A stretch of DNA of 64,000 bases from Flammulina velutipes (GCA_011800155.1 CM022373.1:1054001-1118000), one strand, 5' to 3'; shown: positions 12,146 to 25,761, counted from the stretch's first letter. Program-made: numbers and translations. The notes: generated by a model from the letters alone, not told the origin.

Positions 12146-14479
12146 TCAAGCATTGGGAGGTGGAATCCCTCCGCCTCCACGTCCTCGTCCTCTTCCAAGC
12201 CCTGGTAGAGCGCCTCGATTCATGTGGCTTCCCGCAAGCCCAACTCTAAAATAAGGCAGGCCTCCTCTAAACGGCGCCATATTGGGGTCCAGAGGCATAG
12301 GCTGGAACCGATCTGGCATCTGAGGCTCCACCCGCCGCGTCCCAGGCATAGAAGTACTATCTTCCTCAACCTCACTATCTTCGTCGTTCTGGTTTGCCTA
12401 CGGAGGGTTGATTAGCAACCATGCCGATATCCATGTTTTATTGGATGACATACCTCGAGATCAATCACCAGCGCCCCAGTGTGCCATCCAGATGCAGTCG
12501 CCGAAATACAAAACCTGTCTTTCGGCGGCTTTCTCTTGTGGTCAAATCGCACCTCAGTGGGTACCTCGACGGGGGGAGGGTTCCCTCTTTCCCTGTCCTG
12601 CGCCATCAACCTTTCGTTCTCCGTCCTGAAACCTCCCGGGCTTCCCACCTCAAGCTGGGTAGGGTCTCCCAAGCCCAACGCACCACTTGAATACGCACCC
12701 CAAGTCAGGAGCTTTCCTGCTGCCGTCAGAGCAGCATAGTGATAGTCACCAAGAACCACGGAGATAACATCTCTCTTCTGTAGTTCCGGAATAATCTGCG
12801 GTTCAGTTTCTGTAGTGGTCTCCGTGCCACCGATGAGCACAGTCGACTCTTTCCCCGTAGAATACGCGATAAAATGCTTGAAATGAGCCGAGATCTGATC
12901 ACAACGATCCATCGTCAGAGAAGTATTGCGGGAGTAAGAAAGCCCTACTGACATGGGTTATTTTGAGCGTCTCTGGTGCTTTCCCGTTTCCGTCCACCCC
13001 AAACGACGCATGCTGGCGGATTCGTCCCAATTCGCTAAACGTAGGAAGCTACAGAAACAGCGCGTGTAAGCCCGGAACACCCGAAATCGATATCGGTCTT
13101 AACTTACATAGTCCCAAGAGCCAAGTTCCGAGGCTGTTTCGTTGGCCAGAGAACCGAACTTGAGGACATGTCCTTGATCGGTAAGGGCAATGAGGGCGCG
13201 GTCGTACGCCGCAATCTGAATGATGTAGGGAATACCGCCATTATTAGACTCCTCCTCTAATACAAGCCGCGGAAGGGCAGGCAATGGAGGTAGTACGATG
13301 GGATCAATGTCGATGTCCCACGTAGAGCACTCAATTACCCCGTCTCCGTTGGCTGGTCCCTTGTTAACATCGCGATTTTCGGCATCTGCATCTAACTCTT
13401 CATTTCTTCTTGTGACCGCGGCGCCAAAGTTGCCCTCGGATGGCCACCAAACGTAGACTTGCCCGGAACGTGCGAGGGCGGAAGAAAACGACCACCCACA
13501 TTCAACCTGGATTGGAATGCCATCTGGTCCTCGAAGTCTTGAACACGTCATTCGAAAAGGTCGGCCCCAGCTAGTAAAATTCCAGATGTAGTTCTGCGCG
13601 TCGAGCGAGGCCGCATGGAAGCGCCCGCAACTGGATATTTGTTAGATGGCAGCGTGCGTAAGTTGCGATAGCCTGCCTTATGCTGCGAATTTCAACCGGC
13701 AGCTTAAGCCTCAGCGGAGTCTGCGCCGGCTTTCCAGGTTCTGCGTATCCATCGCTGTGCAACGAATGGACATTTCCTTTCAAAGTACCTATAAGAGGAC
13801 ATCAGGTTCCAAAACTTGGGATGAAGGGCTCTACATTCTTACCCCAGACATAAACATGTCCTGCAGTATCTATCGCCATAAAAGATCTATTCAATACACA
13901 GGCTAAATCAGCCCACAACCTCAATATCAAAGATAATATTACGGACGTTCCGGCAGCAGCAAGACTGACAATACAGGCGTTGGCAACACGCAATTGAGTA
14001 GGAAAAGATACATCGCGCATCGGGGTCTTTGGGATCTGTGACAAACCGAGTCTGCCGTTTTGTTTATTCCTACGGTGGGGATCAGTCAATTCATGTGTGT
14101 ACATGCGCTTACGATCTACGTACCCCCAAACGTAGACTGAAACGGAGTAATAGTTGAGTAAGTTACATACTTCCCAAGAGATCGCCATCTACTCACGGCG
14201 TGGTTTGGATAGGCCAGAGTATATGAACTTCCATCCACTGGTGCGAGCGGTTCCAGCGCCTGAAAAGTTAAAGTCGGCCTGACATTTACGCTTCCAGAAT
14301 GTGTCGTCCGCAGCCAGAGACGCAAAGAACTATAGCACATCAATACAGTTGAGCCTTTCTCGCTTATGGAATGATGATACCTTGTTTGTGGAAGCGAGGT
14401 GAGCCAACGCAGGAAGAGGCAGTAACGGCAAAAGATTATCAAGGAAGATTTCAACAGGCAATTCATTCAGAGTTGACAT
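12146..14479 (-). CDS. SAF1: F-box protein with RCC1 repeats (Saf1-like)
   Basis: Probable SCF substrate receptor with an RCC1 beta-propeller instead of WD40 or LRR repeats. The start MSTLNELPVEIFLDNLLPLL gives an F-box in the first 35 residues, continued in exon 2 by LAADDTFWKRKCQADFNF. RCC1-type blades follow: VYVWGYVDRK, a segment with GRLGLSQIPKTP, HVYVWGKNVEPF, QVYVWWPSEGNFGAAV, DRALIALTDQGHVLKFGS and LLTWGAYSSGALGLGDPTQL. The C-terminal tail is glycine/arginine-rich, GRGRGRGGGGIPPPNA. Yeast Saf1 has the same F-box plus RCC1 plan, so the call rests on architecture; the target is unknown here. At least six introns split the gene. It lies directly upstream, same strand, of another F-box receptor gene. 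Confidence 0.75.
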
Positions 14480-16999
14480 GATTGTTGGTTCGATATTAGC
14501 TGTAGATCGTGGCTGTAGAAAGACAAGATGAGTCCGCAGTGCCACAGCGCGACTGCGATGATCTCATTCGTGGTGATCGACGTCGTTGGTCACAGAAATC
14601 GGCATGGCTCAGCCGTTCCCGGCCCGCATGTCGGCAACATTTCAATGTCACACTGAACAGTTGAACTTGCGCGGTAGAAACTACGCCACATCGAACTACA
14701 TCTACACTATGGATAGGATATAGCGTGAACATGTTTATATATATGATGTATCGCCAACGTATTCTGTATAGGTGAGTCACTAAATACTGAAACGCCTGCC
14801 GTAGCGCCACACCATGAATGGGGCGGCTATGCCCCAACGCCACTACCGGTGGTTCTTATACTAAAACTGCATCATTTTCGATGTCATCTGTCACTCTTCA
14901 ATATTTGACTGTATAGAGCTTATTGGCTATCCGCCCAGACCAACTGAAACGAAAGGATAACGACTGGATTTTATCGCATTTATCTATCGCCATAGGCTCG
15001 GACTCGCCTTATCTTCGCATACAATAACATTCTTCCAAGACTACCTTTCAATTTTCCTGGAAACGTGTCTACTACCTATCTCCATACCATAAGAGGTGGC
15101 GTAACTTCTGAAGCTTTTCCCCAAGCCCACCTTACCGGAATGTTAGCTAATAAACACTATTTCTTAGAACTCCCCAAGGCGTAAATCCACACCATGAGGC
15201 CCGCCATCGCATTTAACGGTATGAGAACGCGTGATACATTCGCAGGTGGCCAAAGCTCCGGGATCCCTGGGAAGTTCGTACAATCTCTGCAATCTGGCAG
15301 TCAGAACCATCGCTGTACCGCGCTTTAGGAACCACGTCATATGTCCTCTCACAATGCCCATCGGTGCAGAGCTCTCAACACGCACCTTGCCCGGTCCTCT
15401 GACCTACTATCGGGGACGCTTAACCTGCGAATTGGGCGCTCTACCACCCGCTTTCTTCAAAAGGTAACATGAAAGAAGGTCCTTGCCTTAATCGTCACAG
15501 CCATGCCCGACTATTTCTCTTGCTTTGAGGCACACGCTCCGGAGTCTATGCACGCCGCTTGAATTCGTCGTGTTTTCTGGCATCTTTCCTTGATTTATAT
15601 CTGTCCAAATTTACTCCGCAACTGCCATTTCCATAGTCGACCCTGTGGAAGGCTTTCCTTTGTGTCTTGACGCGCCTTCGGTCATCCATCTTTCATGTCA
15701 AAATCGCGAATTGCGCATTCCATAGCACAGCCCATTCAATGCGTCGCCCCGTGTCTGTTTTGCCCCACGATCGCAAAGAACCAGCACGTCACCCTAGGTT
15801 CGGCTGGAAGAAGATCTTCATCAAATCTATTCATTTCCCTGCAGGTGAGAGTACCGTTCTTCCGGAAGAACTTGCGCAATTTGTTATTGTCAATCGCCAG
15901 CCAATGTAAACGACTCCGAGGTTGTGAGCAGGCCATTCAAGAATGATTGCGGGGCATTTTACATGGCCGTTTTGCCAGTGTGGCGCAGGACTTTCCGCTC
16001 GTTGTAAACGCGCCCTCGACTCGGATTGGCCCTCCCGCGATCATTTAATATCTAGGCGAAATCGGGACTGGAGTCAAGCTTGTATGTAATACCAGAGACG
16101 CGTCGTTGGATCAGAGTGGGGGGTTTATACAACGCTTCAGTCGCTAATCACTGTCAAGAACAGATTATGTGGCTGCTATAGGAATCTCGGGATAACGTTA
16201 TATACAACAACTTATAACAAGCATCACTGAAGGTCACTTTGTGGGAATGTTTAGAAGATCTCTTTCTTCAGCTATCAAATTGACGAACTTCTTGGGTTCT
16301 AGAACGAACTTGAGCGGGTCCGTAAAGGATACGAATTGTGGCGTCAGTAATCTAATATGATGCGCCTGAGTACTCTGATTTCGATGTTCACAGTTATCGA
16401 CGCCTCGGCTAAGAAAATGTTTTATCCAAATAACATCGTGATTAGATACGGTGGCAGTAAGATAGCTAAGAGGATACAGACAGATGCAACTAAATACAAA
16501 AAGCAACAAGACAAGGCAGCCTATAAACAAACAAAAAAACAAGATATAATAAGAGTACAACGAGATGCAAGTGCCGCACAAGATAAAAATGCGTAAAAAC
16601 TAGGCCAACTAATAGACTACGTACTGTACAGTGTGGTGGTGCAAACAGAAAGATATGACAGACATGAGCCGCTTTAAACTACGGGTGATATAAATTATAT
16701 GCAATCAAAAAAGGCGCGAAGCATTATATGAGAGTAAATGGAAGACGATGAATTGACTGGAAAGCAGCGCAGTCTTCTGTGCGTAAAGCCGTCCATAAGC
16801 GAGAGAGCGATCCAAGCGGTGGGGTTGGGTTAACGCGTGGAGGAATTCCGAAAGTTCGCCTGAACTCTGATGAGCGGGCAGAGAGACTGCAAAGCGAGTA
16901 AAGCGGTAATAAGAGGATGGGAAGGCGAAGAATGAACAATCGGAATATCCGTCGAGAAAGTGGGGAAAGTACATGGCATTCGGGTCCACGACGAGGGGC
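14480..16999. other. Long intergenic stretch with coding-like relics
   Basis: About 2.5 kb between the F-box/RCC1 gene and the Con7-like gene. Two minus-strand blocks look faintly coding but have no recognised family and no complete gene model: 15164-15385 (containing GHMTWFLKRGTAMVLTARLQ) and 15736-15936 (NNKLRKFFRKNGTLTCREMN). A third minus-strand block at 16234-16350 looks like a terminal exon: an acceptor AG, then LLTPQFVSFTDPLKFVLEPK and a stop. The interval 16450-16600 is A-rich on the plus strand. No complete gene can be supported. Confidence 0.35.
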
Positions 17000-18874
17000 C
17001 TAGAATTCTTCCCGTCGATATACCTCGTCGTTGCAGCCCATGGGTGGATGTCCGGAGCTTGGTCTTCTGCCGCGCTCACCAGTGTAATAGCCCTCACCAC
17101 CGAACTCTACGTCAATCCCATGATTGACAGGGGAGAGTAGACTCGCGGGAGGCTGATAACCAGGTAGAGGCGTCATGAGCGTACTATTCGCGGATAACCG
17201 ATGATCTGTTGTGAGGCGTGGAGAGTCTCTCCGAAATTCCGTTCGGACTGGAGAGAGCATGTTGTTCACTGGGTGTAAACTATGTTGGGAGGACGCGGAG
17301 ATGGACGGAAGCGACGGGAATGGGACTGAAGAGAGTGTGTTGGTTGAACGATTGTAAGACTCTGGCGTCCAAGGAGGCGGCGGATATCTTTCTCGCTCGT
17401 CATTGTAGCTACCTCGCTCGCCGACTCGGTGACCTTGGTTTCGATCGGCTGGAAAAGGGAGCTCGTTCCCAAGATGCGGTAGATTGGCATGGCTCATTGG
17501 GGAGGGGTATGAATACCGGTGGTTCATAGTAGCTGGCATCCGAGGTTCGTACATGCCATTGTCGAGCAGGGTGTTTCGACGAATGATACCGCCTTGAGAG
17601 AACTCTGCTTCCTTTTTAGCTTTACGCCACTGTTTCCGAAGCTCCTTGAATTCTGAAAAAGCGAGATGAACGTCATGAAGTGTACGGATATGAAGATGTC
17701 TACCATTGGGGCTTCGTTTGGAGCCATGCTTCTGCATTGTAACGTGTGCGTTGAGATGGTTGAGGGTCCCGTACGCCTTGTTGCAATCAGGCCAGGAGCA
17801 CTGATACAGCCGTTCAATTTCGTCGTATCTCCGCCTTGGTCGTTTCTTGACTGCATTCCCGGGCAAGGCGACGAATGAGTACCTCTTGCTATCAGAGTCA
17901 GGACTGGCAGGCGGTTGACCTTAGAGGAGAAAGTCAGCGGTGGTGGAATACAGAGTAGAGTAAACAATGATACCTGTTCCCGGAGAAGACGCGCCGTATT
18001 GATTCTCGTTCGGCCAGGACATACTGTCCGTGGGTGAGCCATGGCCGCCTGAGAAGCTGGCCTGGTATGGCGAAACAGGCTCGTCCATTGCGAGTGAAGT
18101 GCGATACGCACTATGGGATGGCTGCAAGTCATCGGGGGTCTGTCTCCAGGCGCTGTCCGCTTGGGGGTGATCGAGATATCGCAAGTCTCGCCCCCGCTGC
18201 AGATAGGCTGGGGTGCGGTTGGAGCGGGACTGGGAGGAGCCTGGTTCGGGGTGGTCGTAAGGATAGCCAGTGGGGTCCATGGGGGATATTGGATAGTGAA
18301 CTTGGGGCTCGGAGGTACGACGCTGGTCGAGGAGATGGGCTGGGAAGGGGGGAGGGTCTGGGAGACTGAGATTCCTGGATTGAGCGAGACGACGGTCTGA
18401 AATATGGGCGGAAGTAGGATAAGTGGACCCGGAAGGATAGCGATCGTGAGGAAGGAGAGGGTGATGAAAAGTGGACGAGGAATGTACGTCAACCGGAGAA
18501 GGAGCTGGAGAATCAGAAAGGTAGGAAGCGCCTGGCTCAGAATCCCTCAAGGAACTGACAGCTGCTTGTGGATAATTATGAGACGGATGTATCCGCGCTG
18601 AATCGTAGGAATAGTTGGAAGTGGCCTGTTCGGACTCGTAGAGCGTGGGGGAGGCGGGGCTGTTGTCGTACGGATGGACATAGTTGTGGGCCGGGGGAGA
18701 TACAGGCGAGGAGAGCTGATCCTCGTCCAGGATGGAGGAGTCGGTGTGGACGGGTGATACAGATGCGCAGACGAGGCGTGAAATGTCGCTGTACACGTCC
18801 GAGTGAAACTGGCGCCCACAGTCGTCTATCTTTGAAGGTATCTCCAGCTGGGGTAACACCAATTCGGCAAGCAT
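17000..18874 (-). CDS. C2H2 zinc finger transcription factor, Con7-like
   Basis: Nuclear DNA-binding regulator; ascomycete Con7 controls conidiation and morphogenesis, but its role in basidiomycetes is not established by this sequence. Exon 1 (18874 downward) encodes a Ser/Pro/Tyr-rich activation-type region with many SP motifs, such as DSSILDEDQLSSPVSPPAHN. After an intron of about 70 nt the conserved block appears: RYSFVALPGNAVKKRPRRRY, DEIERLYQCSWPDCNKAYGT, LNHLNAHVTMQKHGSKRSPN. An intron with phase 1 then joins to EFKELRKQWRKAKKEAEF. The single C2H2 finger (C-x4-C-x12-H-x5-H) flanked by RRRYDEIERLY and EFKELRK is the family hallmark. The tail is low-complexity and ends NDEVYRREEF. The start is the first Met of the open frame. 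Confidence 0.72.
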
Positions 18875-21800
18875 GGATGGCCAGCAGAAGCGACGCCAAA
18901 TGCAAGCGCAGAGAGCACAGAACGTTGAGCAAAGGATTGCTGCTCAACTCGGTATGCTATATACAAGGACAGGACAAAAGTCCGTTTTGGGTCGCGTGGT
19001 TTCACAAGGAAAGAATTTTGCAGAATCTCGCGCGCGACCTCACCATCTAACTCCCCGCTTTTGGGACGTGACATCAATCTCGATTAACGCGTGACGTCCT
19101 CAATTCAATTTTATTTTTCAGACTCCGCGCCTTCTGGAATTCTCGGAACATCAGGTCCTTTGCTCTACTCCGATTGGCTCTCGGTCCTGCAGCGGATCGG
19201 CAACTCACCCCAAACCGACCACGCCGGCCAGTTCTTGAACTGCTCCTTGACGCGACTGGCTCCTTCCCCGTCCTCGCAGCGCACTTTACGCGTTTTCCGC
19301 TCCTCTGAATATACATCGCTACCCTCTCGGCCGCTCTTCAGCCATATCTAGGAACGCCTATTGTCAGCGAACGTGTGCAGGGATATTTTTCATGTTTTTG
19401 CCGAAGAATCCAAATGATACCATATTTAGGCGTTTTTCGCGAAATCGCCTGACCCACATACCGCATATCCTCGTCTACCAACTGCGCTGGAATCATCTCT
19501 ATGAATCTGATTATTTTTAAATCCTCATTACCTCTGCCCGAACACGAAGTGTGGCACCCTTCCGTCTTGCGCTTACCCGCCCGCTCCCGCCCTCTCCCCG
19601 TCCTTTCTTGTCCGACAAAAACGTGAGGTACACAAAATTGCTTCCGCTTGATCTTACTTCGGTATCATCTCCCCGCCCCGGACTTTTGTATCTTCAATCC
19701 CTCTTCACCTTGTTCGTCTCTGTTCGTCTCCAACCCGAAACCGTACCTTCTCCCTGCACCCTCCCTCCCCGAACCTGGAGAGCCCTGCCCCTTCGCTGGC
19801 CCGGTACTGTCGGATCTCCTCAATTACTGCCCGGTTTACAGCTACAGCAGTATTTATCAGGGCCCCAACCTCTCAGCTCGCCCACATCATCACTTACACA
19901 TCTTTTTCCCGTGTTTGCTTATCTCGCACGTCAACATTACTATACCGATACATAAACGTCAATTCCAGACATCGCGCCTTTAGAGGATATCGGGCACGCC
20001 CCCACCTTCTGACATATCACAGGACATCTTATGGGAATCGCGACCCCAGCTCGTCGACGTCTCTTCTTGCTTCCGACTCACCAATGCTTCGACGACAACA
20101 TGCATCGCCGATGCTTGACGAGGCTGGCTTGATAAGCCTTGTAATAAAGGCCGGCGCTTCCTACGTCGATGGGGTTACAACGGCCAAATATTCTGATAGG
20201 ATATATACTCGATCGTATCTCCTCTATATATCCAACAGGAAATGTCCCACTTCATCGTGATGGAAGAAACACTCTCTGGAGATACACCCCGTACTCATGG
20301 TTATTATGATAATTGTATCGCGGACCGGTGCTCGTACGAGACAACTTATATTCCATGTCGGTTCCTAGATAGAACCTAAGCAGACTCATCATCAAGAATC
20401 ATCGAAGATCAAGTCAAAAGCGTGTCAAGATCCTCAGCTGGCCCACGTTCGCGGCAGTTGGAAGCCCTCGGGAGGCAGATTTCCCGTCAAGACGAAGGCA
20501 AAGACGACACCTACGGTTCGGACCTTTCATGAACAGCTGAACAAGATACCAAATGATGTCGCATCAGAAAGAGGTACTGTGAAATTTGTCGCGCTGGTTG
20601 AGGCCGGCGCCAATGAAGTATAAGCGTGAACTAAATTGTCACCAAGACACACGGGCTGTCCTAATCATGAGACCACACAGCTACAGCGCAGCACAGAAGT
20701 CGGCGGTTGCTATCGTCGTCAGCGCTTCCATTCGGAGGTAGAACTCGTACGCTACCCAGACCGAAGCTGAAAGAGACTCAGATGATCGATGGGGAGGAAC
20801 CGTCCAGTTACGCGTAAATATCAACTAGGAAGCCCCGGCCCTGTACAGAGACGAGATGGAGATAGACACCCAGAACTCGAAGCGTTTAAGGAAGGAGGTA
20901 GCCAACGCGCTCCCGTCTCTAGGTCTCTCTACCGTAAGTTACATACCACTGCCTATTTCAAGCTCGAATCAAGCTGGCATCAAGAACTCTGTGTAGAATA
21001 TCAACGCTCGCGGCAGGGAATCACGAAGGCGTAAATCTGTCACGACATGCGTCGATCACCAGAAGGTCACTCACCGTAAATACAAGAATAATACACACCG
21101 AACAGTCGAGGTACGTACCTGGGTATTCAGATGTTCTGTTACAAATATCAGCCAGCGAGCGCGCACCTAGAGTTCTTGAATTCTGCGACGTCTAGATGTG
21201 TCCAGGACGCGTCTCTTCTCAAGGTCGATGTTGGCGCGCACGCGATCGACGTAGTACGCGACGTAATTAGCTGCCGGCGGTCGCTCTCTCTCGCGGGACG
21301 AATGACCCTGGCCAACGGGACCTTAGAGTGTCTGTGTACTTTCATGGCCATGGATACGACCACCCAAGAACAAGGTTACGAACGTCCCGAAAGGTTTAAT
21401 GAAGGGACAGCACCTGGGTTTCCTGGGGTCACCAGCTATCTCTCTCAACGAGGGCTGCTGAGTACAAGAGCCTGAGACCTGAGACCTGAGCCTTGAGGCC
21501 TTGAGGAGGCCTGGAGAGACATACCCAAGGTGTGTACGATCCGAATGTCAGGTCCCGTCCCATCACGGATACTGATAGGAAAGGAAAGGGATCCCACCCT
21601 TTGCTGCCGCGGCTAGATTCTATCAACGATATGTGGACATGAACCTGTCCAAGTCACATAACTTGTCAACCATTTACTGCCGTGCTCAAGGGAGCCCGTC
21701 AACAAGGATTTGGGGTGCAAGTCGAAGAAAAACGTACAGCTTGTTGGACTAGGGGCATCGTTTAAGTTGAGATTTGCTTACCATGGCGGTGAAGATGGCG

Positions 21801-24800
21801 TTTAAGAGACGTGAGTGTGACTCTGTGAGCAGCTGCTTTTCAGATCTCACGTGCCGTACTCAATCTACTTGAACGCGTCGCAAGAACGGCGAACCTGCGC
21901 CACTGATTGTATGTCCAAATGAGCAGTTCACCGACGTCGACTCGGAGGCTGCGACGCCGCATTTCAAAGTCATTGCGCGCGTCCTCCTGTGTCTATGTAG
22001 CCTAAGCCTTGGTGCCTATCAACAAATCGGAATGTGAGGTCACTACTGGACCCTACGATCGGACAGTCCTCGGTGCGCGAAATTGGGCTGAAAATGTGTT
22101 CCATTCAAATCCAAATTGAGAGTACAGCGCAATCCGCAGTTGGGCATGTCGCATGATGGCAAAGTGAACGCCCCGACGATCCGTCGAAAGGAAAGGTCGT
22201 TCCAAGACACGAGGCGTCGAAGTCAATAAAAGACACTCCCGATTGTGCGGACTAAGTCAGATCTGTCAAGGATATCCTGTACTTCCAAAGTCAGTTTGCC
22301 AGCTGACTTCGATGGGAGAAGATGCAGCGAGGCGTGCCAGGACCTACCTTGACGGATGCATACTTTCATATGGGTCGTCGGCTCCGGTGGGTCGGTATAA
22401 GCAGGATCAGTCAGGCTTCCGTAGGATGATATGTCGTCGACAGAGCATGCCACTCTTATCGGCGAGATGTCCCGTCATGCGCTCCGGTGTTGGTGTAGCT
22501 ATATGATGTTCTTTACAGGCAACGTACACGTCGCACAACCAGTGGCCAAATTAAATGAAGTGAGACGAAGGGTGATTTGAAAACTTGCCATGCGCCGTTA
22601 ACCCCTGTGAACCAAGCCAGACATGATGAATGGTCGAATGAATCACCTCGCCACCTTTTTGATCCTCCGAACCTTCGGTATTTGTGATGACTCCAAGCCT
22701 ATGAAAGATGAGTTTCGTCCATGCAATAATTACCTATCCCATGTGTGCGGTGGTCGGCCTCTGAATTTTGCCTTGACAGAATATTCGCAATCCGAAGAAT
22801 GTCGACATATTTCAAGTAGGAAGTTTTCCCGGGTTAGCATCATTACCGTCGACCAGAAATATCTTATCGTTTGTCGGTCAGGCGGGTACATTCCTAAAAC
22901 AGTAGAGCAGGTCCTCCAATCAATCTGCATAGCGGATGAGACCCACGGGGACCAGCGGCTGTATTCAGCTGAGCAGATAACCGAGACGAACTTGGGTTAC
23001 CATCAGAGATAGACCCGAGGTGAAAACATGTCCTTCATCAGCATGGACCATCTAGCATGACCAACGAAGGCTCGACGAGGCGTCGCGGATTGTCACAGGT
23101 CCAGTTCCAATGAGCAGGGAGTGAGGACAATCCAAGAATCAAACGTCGAAGGCCCTGAAGAAGTGCATTGAGTAAACACAAGAAATTGCCGATGCAGGGG
23201 ACCTGTCTGGGCAATGAAAACTATAACCAGACATCCAAAGTGATCAGGCGCACATTTCCAGTCCTTGTAAGTGCGTGTTCTAGAGATGGATGGCGTACAG
23301 TAGCCAAACCGTTTGAGTCGTTTTCGCAGGTATTCCCGTGATCATTGATGTGTCCATGAACCGAATGAGCCATGTTAGAGTATGTGAAGACATCGTAACC
23401 ATCCCCCAAAATCGGTCCTAAGTAAATGATTAATGCAGATTGGGTGAAATAAACAATCGACCTTACGACTACTGCTGCACGTAACCATGGGGAAACTCCC
23501 AGCGTTTAGCGTCCCACAGCTTGCACAAGCGTTCAACACAATGGTTCTTCCGCTGCTTGGTGTCGACGACCGTCTGGGCGCCTGCGAATGGACTATTCCA
23601 AGGTTAATAGAGGGTGGGCGTGGTCGTCTGGAATGTCTCATCAGTGCGCTTGTCGCTGAATCTGTCTGGTTCAAAATAAGTCTTCCACGAAAGATCAACG
23701 TCCGGCCTGAGAAGACTATCAGTTTGTACCTATCGGATAAAAGGATGGTTTAGTTTTCGTAAGTCACGGCTGCAGATTACCCCTCCACCTAGTTATCCGA
23801 GAACTTCCAACACCATCAAGCCCTTGCAGACAGAGGCACTGTGTCACTGATTCGCCTGAAAGACCGTCTAAAGGTCATATTGTCTTCCGCCAAGTCCGAC
23901 TCACGACTTTTGACATTTGAAAGCCGAGAACGACCTAGAGAAAACCAGGCCAGTTAGTATTGAAAACGAGTACTGGAAGAGTTGCGCACCAGGCATAAAC
24001 CGGATGATTCAGTAATAGAATAAAGAAGATGACGTTGGACGCGTTCAGTCACAGCAGCTAACGTCTATTCGCCTCATATTTCATGCATGTGCCACAAACA
24101 GACATCTAACAGGAAGTAAACATAGTTCACGGCCGTTCGCGGTTGGTTCGCGTAGCGTTCACCGTGACGGTTGACGGAAGTTCGTGGACAAGCGACCTCG
24201 TGCCTGCCTCGTGCACTGCCACAGCAATCACTGACGTCAGTGATGATCGAAACACAATCGTTTGAATCGAGCATAACCCGCCCGATTGGCGGCCCCGACG
24301 AGCCTCACAATTGGCGTTTATCTAATATCTTCTCGCTTACTCCCATGACATTCTGCGGAAAGCCTTTCCTCCGTATCCTAAAAAACACCTTATTGGCTGT
24401 ACCGCCATGTCTACTACTAACGTCGCGGCAAAATGCGATCACTCTACTACCCAGTCTCTGGTATGACTTCTTGTATGGTGCCCCACACACGGCGCTCAGA
24501 AAACTGTCAAGATTGCACTTATAATTGCTGCCATACTACTTCGAGCTTCAAGGTGAACCTCGGGGTTTGTTCTTCGCGCCGTGACTTTCTAAATTGACAT
24601 TGTACAGTCAAGCCATTTATGGGTTAATGTATGACAGCTTCTGTGTGCAGAGAATCAGATACTAAGCAGTATATTCCCAAGTACCAAATATCTCTCAGCG
24701 CTGCAGTGATCATTGGTGCGTCACCTTCCGTTGAAAGGACAGTTGGTAAGCACCTCCGACTGCTAAAGAAGCTGATACCGGCTGCATAATTTATCAAACT

Positions 24801-25761
24801 ATCGCCTTGAGATATGTCAGATATGTAGCTCAGAACGCCGAGAATTAAGTCATGTTGTTACAGAAATCAACGAGCTCTCGTTCCACAAGTTTGTAAGTGA
24901 TCTTTCCATTTATGAACTACTCGACCTTGGTCCTTGACAGAAGACAGACGGTGATGATTCGGTCCAGGGATTTAGAGATCTCCGGTAAATAATAGGCAGT
25001 GCCAGCCTAGAAATAGCAGTAAGACTCTATCAGAGCAGAATTGACACCATGTGCAACATTCTGGATGCCACTACTGAAACACAGTAACGTTCCCGGGAGT
25101 GGCGCTCGCGGACTTGGTACCTCCCTTTACGGACGAAGTTAATTTTATCTAGTCACAACATTAAATGCCAGGCTAGTCAAACCCAAGTGGCTAGGTTTCA
25201 GGTTGCAAGTTTCAACGTCAGTCTACTAGACCCGGTTAGTTGACGAACCCATTCGTGTATCAGCTCATAAACCCTTATTTTCTCACGACTTGACTTGGGA
25301 AGACGGGACTGCTTATTATGAAGTTTCTGCTTCAGACGTTAATGGCCAGGCTGTACGAAATGGATAAAACGGAAGACCACGTCTATATTATTCCATTAAG
25401 CCTATTGTATAGCCCCCCGTGTATGTTGCCAATTATACAATGCGCCACATTCAGATTCGCTTTGTGCAAGCTTGGCAACAGCCTCAACCTTGCGTCATTC
25501 ATTCTTTCTTGCTTTCACGATGATGACGCCACGCGCTTCCAAAGACCTCGATCTGTCGTTATCTGTCTCTAAATCGGCTTTGCTGCGCTTGAGATCGCTT
25601 GTACGACCCCAACGCAATCGCTTTGAATCTGGTATCTTTGTTCCCCCCGTTACCAATCTTTTCAAAAATGGTATCTCATAACTCTAAATCGCATTCCTAA
25701 CTAGACGTTCTGCATAGTTCCGTCAGTATCGCATAGAGAGTGATCATATGCGAAAATCGTC
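18875..25761. other. Gene-poor stretch of about 6.9 kb
   Basis: No gene can be supported here. 19540-20000 is strongly pyrimidine-rich on the plus strand, like a basidiomycete promoter or 5' leader, but the following ATG at 20031 opens only 33 codons. A short imperfect CCTGAGA/CCTTGAGG repeat lies at 21470-21510. Scattered coding-like fragments exist: minus strand 23221-23698 can be spliced in phase across an intron near 23420-23470 into about 140 residues ending with TGNVRLITLDVWL; minus strand 25383-25680 has a frame ending HGGLYNRLNGII. None was recognised. I did not see reverse transcriptase, integrase or transposase motifs, but degenerate elements could be missed. Confidence 0.35.

Noticed and set aside
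16357..16596. Lys/Gln-rich plus-strand frame (KKQQDKAAYKQTKKQ)
   Set aside because: An A-rich stretch inflates this frame; it has no domain and runs over the orphan minus-strand exon.
25472..25681. Plus-strand 69-codon frame MATASTLRHSFF
   Set aside because: Overlaps an equally open minus-strand frame; composition alone cannot decide and no family was recognised.
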